DNA of 29,993 bases from Haplomitrium mnioides (taxonomy: Eukaryota > Marchantiophyta > Haplomitriopsida > Calobryales), in assembly GCA_049999725.1 (NCBI GenBank), contig JBNGIS010018362.1, forward strand, positions 1 to 29,993. Reading direction: 5' to 3'. Below, piece by piece: positions 20,601 through 29,993 of this stretch (its first letter is position 1; every line of letters starts with the position of its first letter). Both the position numbers and the translations under genes were made by a program. Under the pieces are notes generated by a model. It was not told where the DNA came from. It saw nothing but the letters and a program-made list of their open reading frames with translations, and searched no databases.

Positions 20601-21193
20601 CCTTAGCTTGGCTGGTGGCTTAGGTATAATTAGCGATTTATTAATATTTTACTAAATATTTACTATTATTCTTATTATTTACTAACCCATAATAATTTCC
20701 AAAAATCTAGGAACAACACACACAAAAAGGTACATCTCTATACATTACTATCTATACTCACCCACCTGACTTACAAACATACTGACTTACTCACACACCT
20801 GACTTACGAACCGACTGACTTCCTTATCTTCTTCTTGCTGAAGCCTTATTCTCTGTTTATCTCCATTTCGCATATCTGAGCTGTTGTTGTCTTTGAGTGA
20901 TCTGTTGCTAGATTTGATTGGTACCTGAAATTCAGAAAACACATGCTATTCCTACAATTGCAGTTTTAGATCCTAAAGAAGATTATCTACTTTAAATATA
21001 ATAAAAAGTTTTCCAACTAGAATTATAAAAAGTCTTCGGATTCACTTCTGAGAATCTTTCATCCTTTTATTTGGACAAGGTCTGTTGTTCGCCATTTCTG
21101 CCATTCGCCTGCTTGCTTTCTTCATTTTCCTTAACTTCTTCCTCCTTTGCCTCTCCGTGCGTGCATCTTTAATTCCCATCCTGGACCCTAACA

Positions 21194-23965
21194 GGGGACG
21201 AATCACTGAACGGTCAGACGAAGAGTGAGTAGAGGCAAAAAGGCGACCTATCGATGATTTGGTTAGACGAAGAGCAGCAGTGCTGAAATGGTGATCCATT
21301 GCGAACCATCCAATAGGAAGCAGAAGGGAAATATGTCGTCGATCCAATTGGGGGAGAAGAAGAATGCACCAAAAAGGCGATTTATTGAATAACCAGGGAG
21401 CCAGATGAAGTCGGTAGGAAAAAATGACTTAGCGTAGATCCAACTAGTGGAGGAGCAAGCGACGCCAAAAGAATGATCCTTCGCAGATTCGGCAAGACCA
21501 AGTAAGAAAGTTCGACGGAGTACGGTCGTGACATCTGAAAGTTTGATAGAGGGGCGAATGGTTCAAAGGGGCATTGTAGTTCCTATATTGAGCTTTCTAA
21601 AAACTTAATGAAGGGAGTCTCGAGCGTGTGTATTGTTCTTATCTTGAAGGGATGACGAAATGGAAACATTGGCACAGTTCTTACTTGATGAAGAAGGGTT
21701 CTTCGGATGACATGGCGAGCACATGGAGTCCGCGGAAGTTTACGAAAACGGGACAAATGAGAAGGAAGTTCACCGGTCAACCTCGGAAGAGGGTCAACCC
21801 GACGGTCCGCGTAGCCCTTTACGAGGCGACGTGGTGCCTTGAGAAGCTCAGAGGGATTTCCGCAAGTCAACTTTGAAAGAAAATCAGCCCGACGGTCCGC
21901 CTACCCCTTTGCAGAGTGGCGTCGGACGACACTCTTTGGATGACGTGGCAACTCCAAGAGCCTCGAGCAAGTCAAAGGACACACGGCAGCAAGTGGGATC
22001 CTGTCAGACCTTGGGCCACAAGCAAGTCAACTTCAGAAGAGGGGGACAACACGACGGTCCGCCTACCCCTTTGCAAGGTGGCGTCGGACGACACTCTTCG
22101 GATGACGTGGCAACTCCAAGAGCCTTGAGCAAGTCAAAGGACACACGACAACAGGTGGGATCCCGTCAAACCTTGGGCCACAAGCAAGTCAACTTCAGAA
22201 GAGGGGGACAGCGCGGTGTCCGCCTACCCCTTTGCGAGGCGGCGTCGGACGGCGAAGCCACGGATGACGTGGCGCTCGGAGGGCCACTTGGGATATTTGG
22301 GGGGGTCTGTGGAGATTCCATGGACTAGGGTCCGCGGGGCGCTTCGGAACTCTGTTTCAAGGAACCCTTTCGACTTGGCTCCGTGGGAATCTGTGGAATC
22401 TCGACCCACAAGATTCCTTGGACTTTCCGTTGATGTTACCGTTTTACTTGGCTTTCCCCAACCAACCAACAGGACACGCAACGCGTTCTCTTGTTCCGTC
22501 GTAACGGAAATAACAACCTCGTGGGACACGCGTCGTCACTTCCCATTCCGAGCCAACGGGATTAACGACTTCTCTTCGGATCAGGCTTAAGAGATCAACA
22601 CTTGGGGGGTATACATCGGGGGCCTCCGATTTTGTTCAAGTTGATGCACGAGCAATCTAAGGACGCGACAGCAACCTCAAGACATGGATTTCGCAACAAG
22701 ATAAGGCAAGATGAAGAATTTGGTGAGAAGCTACGTGAAGCGGGTGAACTAGCTCCAGAGAGCAAGCGGGGGCTCGGAGGTGGACTGGAGGGGTTCCGAG
22801 AATCGATGAGTGAGGAGCTCTAGAGGCTCGGGCGATCCAGGTGAACTCATCCCCGTGAGTGGACTAGAGCGGAGGTGGGCCGATACGTGAGCTAGAAGGG
22901 ATTCCTGCCTGCTGACAACTTGGGGGAGGCTGCCAAGTGAGAAGCTTGGAGTTGTCCCTGCATTCTTTGTGTAAGAGCATCAACCCAATGTGTTCGGAGT
23001 ACACTCTGGTGTAATTCTTTGAGTGGAGCTGAGAGGGGGGCTGCATTAGTGCTTGCACATAGCGGAGGAGGACCCGTCGAGGCTCAAGGTGGAGTGAGCT
23101 ACTTGCAGTCGATAAGACTATCTTCTAGAGGTGGAAGTAAAAGAAATCCTCTTATAATCCTGAGGAAGTAAATCTAGGGCTTCTAGCGATGGAAGTAGAA
23201 AACTATCTAGAGAGAAGGGTGTGTGGGTAAGTTGGTTGGAAGGCTAGAAGGTAGGCAGTGATTCAGAATGGAAGTTCTAGTTGGTGGATCAGTCCAGAGA
23301 GCCTTCAAGGACTATGTTTCTCTTTGCAGTACATAGTGTAAGTGTGTTTGTGCATATGTGTGTAGGTAGCATTGCATTCTGCATTTGTGTTCTAGAGGTA
23401 GAGTAGATTAGAAGACATCATGACCAGTTGAGCAGACCTTGGGACAGCTCTGGAGGGGGAGTCAAGTCCCTTGACACAGCTAAGTAATCCTAGGGGTGAA
23501 TGCTCTTTGTTTCTGATCCTATAGTAGAGCTTAGGAATTAGTTCATATTAGGATAGCTAGAAAAAATAGCTGTAATAGTCATGTATCAACCTTGAGAGGG
23601 GGAGTCCAGACCTGTTGTTTGTTCACTGGTGCAGGTCACAAGTACATTTCTGCCCCAAAGCATAAATAAGGTGGCAGGGTCTGAGTCATTAGGCTCTTGG
23701 AATAAAGTGAAGGAATTACACACAAAGCACAGCTGGGGGGATTATGAATGTGGACATGGGGGTGTATGAACAACTGACTTGAGTGAAAGCTGAAGAGAGT
23801 GAGTGGTGAATATAAGGCCTGTAAGGAAATGGAGAACCTTTAAGGTCTAAAAGTGGTAACTGGCAAGGGGCCATCTCAGAAAAGAACCTGAAAGCCTTGA
23901 ATTTGTCCTCCCCTACCTCCAAAGAGGTAGTTGGAAAGGTTAAGGCCTAGAACAGGGGAGTGACA
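21194..23965 (+). repeat. 3' LTR, second segment
   Basis: Resumes with the duplicated GGGGA and then matches the 5' LTR from about 7634 to 10272, ending GGGGAGTGACA. It carries one more 162-bp module than the 5' LTR (see 21891-22225), the same ATAAATAAGG (23662) and AATAAA (23701). It is followed directly by the CTTTG target duplication. Confidence 0.93.
21891..22225 (+). repeat. Tandem 162-bp hairpin/bZIP modules in the 3' LTR
   Basis: The CTACCCC anchor recurs at 21901, 22063 and 22224, that is every 161-162 bp. Each module has the GC block, TGACGTGGC (21941, 22103, 22265) and then CAACTCCAAGAGCC or a variant. The 5' LTR has anchors at 8256, 8370 and 8532 only, so one module was gained in the 3' copy or lost in the 5' copy. 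Confidence 0.8.
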
Positions 23966-23970
23966 CTTTG
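23966..23970. repeat. Target-site duplication, right copy (CTTTG)
   Basis: Matches 6646-6650 exactly and closes the central element. Confidence 0.9.
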
Positions 23971-25563
23971 AGTTTTTTTGCTTCTCTTTTTTAGTTAGCT
24001 CTTTGTTTTAATTTCACTTGTTCTTTGCTTAACTTAGTTAATAAGTTTATTTGTCCTTTCCTATTGTTTTGCTTGTTCCCTTGCTGTAAGAACAATAATG
24101 TCCTTGTGAATCCGGTCCCAAACAAACTCCCTCGACATCCTCATGATCAACCAACCTCCTCATGTTTCTTCCTCGACTAGCTCTTTTCGCTATGCTATCC
24201 TCCTCTCATTGAATGGCATATCTCCTTGATTGCTATAGATGAGCTAGACACTTGTTTAAAAGGATCTGTACACTTGAAGATTAGCGCACGTGCTTCAGAA
24301 AGCTCTCCTTAAAAGAATGTTGTGTCCAAGCGGCGTCTTTATTTAGCGTTTTTGTCTTAGGAAAGGAGGGAGATAGCTCGCGACCTCCTCTAAGAGAGTC
24401 CCATGCAGGTCTCATGCAACTCGGCCCTTGATGCAAGGAAGAGCTAAGGAGACAAAGGAGTCAAGCCGAAACGAGAACAACCAATTTGATGACCCCTCTT
24501 GATTTTGATTGGTTTGCTTCAGGTTACCGCGTTTGTAGGGTTGCCAGTGCACCAGGCCTGATTGACTTCCTCCTCTCGAATTGCCCAAGGTCCTCTTGCA
24601 ATTTCTTAATTTGCTTGCGTGGATAGTGCTTGCTTCCTCCTGCAAATGATCCTCCCTTTCTCCTGTTTTGCCACTCTCAGCCTTGAATCAGACCTCCTAG
24701 TCGCTTCCTGCCTCTCAAATCCTCACATCCTCTTCCTCCCACAACCTCAAATTCAATCCTCCTTTCTCATCTCTGGCAAAATCCTCACGAGACCGCCTCC
24801 CCCTCGATCTCTCCTATTGCAAACCTCTTACCCATACAAGAATCTCTTCTCCTAGTTGGTTCGATTCAGCCTCCTTCTCGATCGATCAATTCTCTTGCCT
24901 CAATCCAACTTTTTCCTCAAATTTCTCCAACACAATTCCTGTGGGAATGCCATCCTCTCTAACGATTTGATACCCAAGCGTTCAACGATCAACCTTCCAT
25001 GTCTTGTGCATTGATCCACCCTATGTCCTTGTGCGATCAAATCTTTCCTTCCCCCTCCAACCCCCTCCCCCCCACGATGCCCTCTTGCTCTTGCTTGCTA
25101 GTTTGCTCCTCTTGCTAAAGCGAGTTGGCCTCCCTACAGATTCTTCTGCGACATCCCTTCCTTGATCCTTGTTAAACTCGAATCCTCCTCCTGCTGCAAC
25201 AGTCTCTGGTGATCTCTTACTATGTCTGAATTCTTCCACTGGTCCCTCTTGGCTCGATCGGTCTAGCAACCCTTCGATTTTCCTCGACAATTCAAATTCT
25301 CCCTGCCAATTTTTTCAGCCACCCCTTATATTTCCCTTCTCGATTGAAGCATCCCCTTCACTCGCAAATTCTTCTATGCCAGGCCTGCTCGTGGCAATTG
25401 AGGTTCCTCTGCTTTGTGTGAATGTTGCCCTTGGACAAAATAGCTCCCTGGCAAAAATGCTCCCTTGTGCAAATTTCTTCATCCCCTTGCTCATGCTCGT
25501 CCGTTCTTGCTCTGTCGCTATCTCGCCCTCGTTGCTCGCTGCCTGTTCGATGATGAAAGGGAG
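23971..25563. other. Pyrimidine-rich spacer between opposed elements
   Basis: T-rich then C/T-rich sequence with no domain-bearing frame. The longer frames (25021-25290 minus, 25169-25615 plus) overlap on opposite strands and follow the base bias. Composition and word use resemble the pyrimidine-rich body of the nested 4.1-kb element (words such as CCTCCTGCAAATG and CTCGATCGATC), so it may be part of another LTR of that kind, cut by the minus-strand element. No extended alignment could be made by eye. Confidence 0.4.
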
Positions 25564-28129
25564 TATCGCTCCCCTATTTCGGGCCTTAACCTTTTCAGAC
25601 CCTGTTTCGAGGTAGGGGAGGACGTGTTTTACGAGCTTTCAAGTTCTTTTCTGAAATGGCCCCTTGCCAGTTACCACTTTCAGACCTTAAGGACTCTTCC
25701 TCTCCTTACAAGCCTCGTATGCTTCTCTCACTCTTCTTTTTCTCACACTCAAAGTCAGACATTCAACCATACACAGGTCCACATCCATTTACACCCAGCT
25801 GTGATTTGTATGATTCTTCCTCTTTATTCCTAGGACCCAATGACTTAGGCCCTACCACCTTATTTGTGCTTGGGCAGAATGGTGCTGGTGACCTGCACAG
25901 CTGAACACTACAAAAGGGATGGACTCCCCCTCTCAGGGTTGTCACAAAGCTGAACTAGATTATCCTAACTATCTTAACATGTTCTAAGTCCTACTCTATG
26001 CAACAGAATCAGGAACAGAGAGCATTCACCCCCAAGATACCATACTTGTGTCAAGGGATTAGACTCCCCCTTCAAGTGTGTTCCGAGGGTCTGCTCAACT
26101 GATCCGATGTCCACTAATCTAACAAATCAAGAGGACACACAAGTAGAAAGGAAATCTAACTACACATGCATGGACAACACTTATATACAATATATGCAAG
26201 AGAAAACAGAGTCCTTGAAGGCCTTCTGGAATTCTAACTGATTATACTTCTCTCATGAGTCCCGCTGCCTTACAACTGCAGCCCAGCAACCCACACACCC
26301 TCCTCTCCAGATAGTTGTTTAACTTCCCTCGCGAGAAGCCCTGCTTTTACTTCCTCAGGCTAGGAAGAGAGTTTCTTTTACTTCCACCTCTAGAAGACAG
26401 CTTTACCAGCTGCAGGTAGCCCACTCCACCCTCGAGCCTCGACAAGTCTTACTATACAGTGCACCGGCACTGGCACAGCCCCTCCTCTCATCTCCACTTG
26501 AAGAATAACACACCAGAGTGTCTTCAGAACACTCTGGGCTGATGCTCACACATAAGGAACGGCAGAGACAACCCCAAGCTCTTCACTTGGCGGCCTCTCT
26601 TGAAGTCATAAGTGGCCGAAATCCCTTCGAACTATTGTATCAGTAACCCTCCGCTCTGGTCCACCGGCAAGGATGAGGTCACTTGGGTCTCCCCCTAGTT
26701 CTCCTCTTAATCCCCCTTGACCCCTAGAGCTAGTACCCCTGCTTCACATAGTTCCTCACTGAATTCCCACTCTAGCGGCCCCTCGTTGCGGTTTCCTTGT
26801 CCTCAAGTCGTGATGCTTCTACACAAAGAATGCAGAGACGACCCCAAGTCCTCCCATAGTGGCCTCTCCCGAAGTCTTAGCTGACTAGAATACAATCGAG
26901 ACCCCGTATCAGTAACCCTCCGCCCTGGTCCGCTTGCAAGGATGAGGTCACCTAGGTCTCCTCCCAGTCCTCCTCTAAATCCTCCGGTTACCCTTGAGCG
27001 AGTAACTCTGCTTCACGTTGTCTTGTCAGTGAATTCAAACCCCATCCCCCCTCGTTGTGATTCCCCTTCGCATATAGTCGCCTCGTGCCTTGAGATTGCC
27101 TGTACATCAACTTGAAGGAATTGGAAAGCAAACAATGTATACTCCCCTCGCACGCTGCCCCCCGACGCCCAATCCGATGAATAGTCGTTATTGCCGTTAG
27201 CTCGAAACAAGGGACGACGATGCATGGCTTCACTGTTCGGTAATCCCGTTACCACGGGATGGGAGGAAGCGCCGCATATCCAGCAGTTGGTCGAGGAAAA
27301 TCCAAGGGCAATGGTCACTTCGACGAGGAGCCCCGAGGAATCTTGCGGGAAGAGATTCCACAAGTTCCTTCAAGAGTAAGTCTGAAAAGGCCCTTCGAAA
27401 CTGAGTTCCGCAGTGCCCCACGGAACCGACTCCAAGGAATCTCCTTAGATCCCCCCGCAGATGCTTCTTTCTTCTCCTTGCGCCACGTCGTCCGCTACAC
27501 CGCCGTCCGACGTCGCCCCGCAAGGGGGTAGGCTGACCGTCGCGCTAACCTCTCCTTCCGTAGTTGACCCGCACTGTGTCTGAGGTCAGGTGAACTCCTC
27601 TCCTTGCGCCTCGTGTCCTGTGAATTGCCTTGGGGTCCCTAGAGTCGCCACGTCCTCCGAAGGCCGTCGTACGACACCACCCTGCAAAGGGGTAGGCGGA
27701 CCGTCGAGTTGACCTCCTTCCGATGTTGACCTCTGGAACCCTGCACGCTTCCCAAAGCACCACGTCATCCGAAGGGCACGATCCCGAGTTGACCTTCTTC
27801 CTCGTGCGCTCGCCCCGCCATAGGTGGCTGCTATGTTCCTTCTCCCCAAGCTCCAATCCCCGCATCCTTCTTAGGCCCACGGATTCTTGTTGGCTTGCTT
27901 CGAATTTGAAAATTGGGCCCCTCCTCTGGCTGGCGATCATTGCTCTCCTTCCTCCTCTCCTCCGCCATGATCCTGTTTCCCTCCCAAGACTCATGCACCC
28001 TGCTTTTATCAGTTGTTTGAGGTAAGCAGCTGTTCTTGAGAGGCCTTCACACTTGCTAAGGAGTATTTGGGTCGTTGATGCTTCTGATTTCGTTAATTCC
28101 ACTTGAGTGCTCTAAAGCACTGGCTGACA
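25564..28129 (-). repeat. 3' LTR of the minus-strand element (2566 bp)
   Basis: On the minus strand it starts TGTCAGCCAG at 28129 and ends GGGGAGCGATA at 25564, matching the central LTR (TGTCAGGCAG ... GGGGAGTGACA). It lacks the 48-bp repeat array and neighbouring sequence, which explains most of the 1-kb length difference. It keeps two GC hairpin modules (anchors about 27530 and 27695) with GACGTGG-type sites at 27482-27489, 27647-27654 and 27760-27767, the AAATAAGG/AATAAA pair, and a duplicated 270-bp block. Confidence 0.88.
26562..27101 (-). repeat. Tandem duplication of about 270 bp inside the minus LTR
   Basis: GCAGAGACAACCCCAAG at 26562 and GCAGAGACGACCCCAAG at 26832 start two copies that share TATCAGTAACCCTCCGC, CAAGGATGAGGTCACC/TTGG and CTTCAC in the same order. 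The central LTR has this part once (about 8950-9290), so the duplication is specific to the minus element's lineage. Divergence between copies shows it is old. Confidence 0.75.
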
Positions 28130-28132
28130 TAA

Positions 28133-28141
28133 CTCCCCCTT
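28133..28141 (-). other. Polypurine tract of the minus-strand element
   Basis: The minus strand reads AAGGGGGAG, then TTA, then TGTCAG, the same as the central element at 16101-16118. This fixes the LTR start at 28129 and the orientation. Confidence 0.85.
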
Positions 28142-28265
28142 CAAGTGTGACGCGTCCTCGTGAACACACATCTTCTCCCTCATTTTTCTGGCGCCTCTAC
28201 TGCCGGTTGCTGGCCTGACTCTGTAACTCCTGCAAAACAACCCTACGAAACACCCTCCTAACAAA

Positions 28266-28280
28266 ACACACACACACACA
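28266..28280 (-). repeat. (AC)n / (GT)n microsatellite
   Basis: A run of seven AC units at the position that corresponds to the (TG)12 tract of the central element. Confidence 0.85.
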
Positions 28281-28289
28281 TACGTACAC

Positions 28290-29777
28290 TTACATGTGCG
28301 CATTCTGCTCGCTCAAGCATTTCCCCAGATCCCACACAAAAGTTGTGCTTCCCGATTTTGGTTTGAGGGGAATATGAGGTCTCTGCAGCAACATGCCTTG
28401 CTGCATTTCCCTTTGCACCGTGAACCATCCCTCAGACCTGGGATCCCTTTGTTGGCCTGTTTCCCTTGGCTTGGGGCCACGCCCAACACACACCCACAGG
28501 GAACAGCTAATCAAACAAGCATACACAAAGGTACTGTACTTCAGGCCTGCAACTTTACAGTTACATTCAATGTTGATGGTGATGGAGCTGCCCGTAACAA
28601 TTCCTTCCCTGTTACCAAGATCCTTGGGTTGCATCAAGGTGAGCGTCTTCTCTGGATTGAGATTGGGCTCATCTTCCAACACCTCCGGATCCTCCGGGCT
28701 GCAACTGAGTATTTCCATTATCGTGCATTCCACCACTTGAGGAGGCTCAAACTTGACAACACTTGGTAGATGCTCGTCATAACTTTTTGTGTCCGGGTAC
28801 ACCATTGTCGACCCCCCTCGCAGTTCGGGTTCGGGGCTCGACTGACATTGATCTTCCGGTGGGTCCTCCTCTTAGAGGAAATGAGGTTCAGTTGCGCCAT
28901 CTCCTCCTTGCCTTGGTGGGGCCCTTCCCTGGTCCCTTGATTGGTGCGCGGAGTCCTCTTCTTGCAGTCTTGATTCCTCCGCCTCCGCTTGAATGTCGTA
29001 ATTCGTGAGATCTTGCACCGCGACCAGAGATGCTTCCGCCTCTTGGAGCTCATTTGGATCGCCTTGTGATTACTGCTCCAGGACATGCCTCAGGTCCTCA
29101 CCATCTGCCTTCGCATCGGTTTGTGTCTGGTAGAACAAGGTGGGGTATTCCGCCTCATATTTAGAATAGCTCATGGATGACCACACTTGATTCGTACCCT
29201 TCTTACCCTTCCGCCTCTTCTGGCTCTTGCTCTTCCGGTGAGACTTGGATTTAGCTTTGGCTTTTCCATGCCCAAACTCCTCTGAGGCAGAGGTCTCCTC
29301 CTTCATCCAAACTGCTTCCTCCTCTTCATACTAGAAATGCATTGTAATTGGGCACCCATACTTCTGCCCCCATGGTTCTAGACAATTGGGGGAAACATGT
29401 CCAGGCTGGCTACAATTCCAGCACACCATAACAATTCTCTTCGGTGGTCCGGTTGCGATCCATTCATCTGATTGTTCAGCTCTCTGAAGATTCGGCGTGA
29501 GGCTCAACAGGAGGGTCTGCATTACCTCCATTTTTTAGCTCAATTCCACTAAGCGAGCCTTCTCTCCCTTGGCAGCCCTTTGGATTGTCCGCTTCCGTCT
29601 TTGCTTCTTCTTTCTTGAAGATCTCGGTTCATCAGAGCTGCTGCTAGAGGAGTCACTGTCACTTTCCACGGTAGATGTAGAGCTCTCTTCTGTATCTTCA
29701 TTGCTGCTTGAACCATCTGAAGAATATCTTGACACATGCTTAGCACATCTTTTCCTTCTCCTATGGCCATGGCCCAT
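28290..29777 (-). pseudogene. Gag-derived reading frame with one zinc knuckle, no pol
   Basis: A single minus-strand frame runs from about 29777 to 28290 (some 495 codons), broken by stops at 29535, 29331, 29070 and about 28874 but with no frameshift that I can see. Order: a Ser/Asp-rich then Lys-rich tract like that of the central gag (SDSDSSSSSSDEPRSSRKKK); an intact CCHC knuckle CWNCSQPGHVSPNC (about 29411-29452); a Lys/Ser-rich basic tract (HGKAKAKSKSHRKSKSQKRR), alignable with the linker before the central protease; and an acidic C-terminal part (YPDTKSYDEH, SPEDPEVLEDEP) for which I see no counterpart. The capsid domain is deleted upstream. A nucleic-acid-binding accessory product is conceivable, but four stops point to decay. 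Confidence 0.65.
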
Positions 29778-29812
29778 TGCCCCAGTTGAAGAAAACTTTC
29801 ACTCCTCTCCAA

Positions 29813-29993
29813 TATGATAACTTAGCCTCTTCAGCCCGCCACTCTTCCTCAACAGACTCAACCCCCAATTGCTCTGTTTCTTGGAAGTAACTTCTTACAG
29901 ACTGACTTGAGTCTCTTGTGCACACAAAGATCTCTCTGGTTCGGGTTGGTCTTAGGTTTTTTCAAACCCTTGGCCCTCCTTCTAGCGCCAAAA
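29813..29993 (-). other. Primer site and leader of the minus-strand element
   Basis: The minus strand reads TTTTGGCGCTAGAAGGAGGG from the window edge, then AAACCTAAGACCAACCCGAA, CACAAGAGACTCAAGTCAG and GGGGTTGAGTCTGTTGAGGA. This is collinear with 10278-10430 of the central element and keeps the less decayed TGGCGC primer-binding motif. After GAGTGGCGGGCTGA the similarity to gag breaks, marking the upstream edge of the capsid deletion. Confidence 0.7.

Larger units (their letters stand above)
17095..21193. mobile_element. Nested 4.1-kb TG...CA insertion, probably a solo LTR
   Basis: Starts TGTTAGGTCT and ends GACCCTAACA (7-bp inverted ends TGTTAGG/CCTAACA) and is flanked by a perfect GGGGA duplication, so it arrived by an LTR-retrotransposon integrase. 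I find no gag or pol motif in any frame, no second copy of its terminal sequence inside, no primer site and no polypurine tract. It is therefore best read as one solo LTR of about 4.1 kb, left after recombination between two LTRs. A large non-coding derivative with short terminal repeats is the alternative. Orientation is unknown, though the plus strand of 17950-20600 is pyrimidine-rich. Overlapping open frames at 18112-18935 and 19289-20319 reflect that bias. Confidence 0.75.
6651..23965 (+). mobile_element. Full-length, inactive Ty3/gypsy LTR retrotransposon
   Basis: Two homologous LTRs (6651-10272; 16113-17094 joined to 21199-23965) bound an internal region in the order primer site, gag, protease, reverse transcriptase, RNase H, integrase, polypurine tract. 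RT-RNase H before integrase is diagnostic of Ty3/gypsy. It is bracketed by CTTTG duplications. The span is 17.3 kb, of which 4.1 kb is a later insertion inside the 3' LTR. No chromodomain follows the integrase, so it is not a chromovirus in the usual sense. Finer lineage needs a tree. All genes carry stops or frameshifts. Over the last 312 bp the two LTRs differ at about 16 sites by eye, mostly transitions, so the insertion is not recent. Confidence 0.95.
25564..29993 (-). mobile_element. Non-autonomous relative of the central element, 5' LTR outside window
   Basis: Read on the minus strand: primer-site region TTTTGGCGCTAGAAGGAGGG at the window edge, a leader matching 10278-10440 of the central element, a gag-derived frame, an (AC/GT) tract, the polypurine tract and an LTR. 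The capsid core and everything from protease to integrase are missing, so it would need proteins in trans. The other LTR should begin within a few bases beyond 29993. The inferred target duplication is GGGAG (25559-25563 on the plus strand), to be confirmed at the far end. Confidence 0.85.

Noticed and set aside
25169-25833. Plus-strand ORFs crossing the spacer and LTR end
   Set aside because: They cross the mapped LTR boundary at 25564 and overlap the U5 end of the minus element, so they cannot be one gene.
28296-28769. 157-residue plus ORF antisense to the gag-derived frame
   Set aside because: The minus frame matches the known element order and the zinc knuckle frame; the plus ORF has no domain.
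1-29993. tRNA, rRNA or intact host genes
   Set aside because: No cloverleaf-like B-box/A-box pairs, rRNA blocks or multi-exon host protein signatures were recognised on either strand by eye.

Overview
The window looks like nuclear DNA of a land plant with a transposon-rich genome. It holds Ty3/gypsy and Ty1/copia retroelement sequence, plant-style LTRs of 3.6 kb or more, degenerate minisatellites and no bacterial-type gene organisation. I cannot name the species, and I see no intact host gene, tRNA, rRNA or CRISPR array. Nearly every coding trace is a decayed mobile-element gene.

Left part (1-6645). About 1.8 kb of AT-rich sequence without recognisable genes is followed on the minus strand by the end of a Ty1/copia pol (RNase H). 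This abuts a 1.8 kb decayed minus-strand gene that keeps one reading frame for about 519 codons despite eight stops. It carries an HFPxVKIPKxNRF plus CxxC block known to me from uncharacterised transposase-like plant proteins. A divergent plus-strand unit follows (TATA box 4470, ATG 4656, possible splice donor 5015/5016), then a palindromic 24/49-bp minisatellite (5075-5320), then a scrap of inverted LTR.

Centre (6646-23970). One complete but dead Ty3/gypsy element spans 6651-23965 on the plus strand, flanked by the 5-bp duplication CTTTG. Its parts in order are: 5' LTR (6651-10272), decayed primer binding site, gag with three zinc knuckles, protease, reverse transcriptase, RNase H, integrase with a GPY/F-type end and no chromodomain, polypurine tract, 3' LTR. 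Stops, frameshifts, loss of the protease catalytic Asp and a D-to-N change in the integrase triad show it cannot move by itself. Its 3' LTR is split at 17095-21193 by a second TG...CA insertion with its own 5-bp duplication GGGGA. That insertion is probably a 4.1-kb solo LTR or a large non-coding LTR derivative.

Right part (23971-29993). About 1.6 kb of pyrimidine-rich sequence leads into a related minus-strand element: a 2.57-kb 3' LTR (25564-28129), polypurine tract, and an internal region reaching the window edge near its primer binding site. It lacks the capsid core and the whole protease-to-integrase region but keeps about 495 codons of gag-derived frame with one zinc knuckle. It therefore resembles a non-autonomous partner of the central family. 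The two families share LTR modules (a hairpin-like GC block plus TGACGTGGC bZIP-type sites), the TATA/AATAAA core and the polypurine tract.

Order of events inferred: the central element inserted, then the solo LTR inserted into its 3' LTR. The minus-strand element inserted independently into the pyrimidine-rich sequence to the right.
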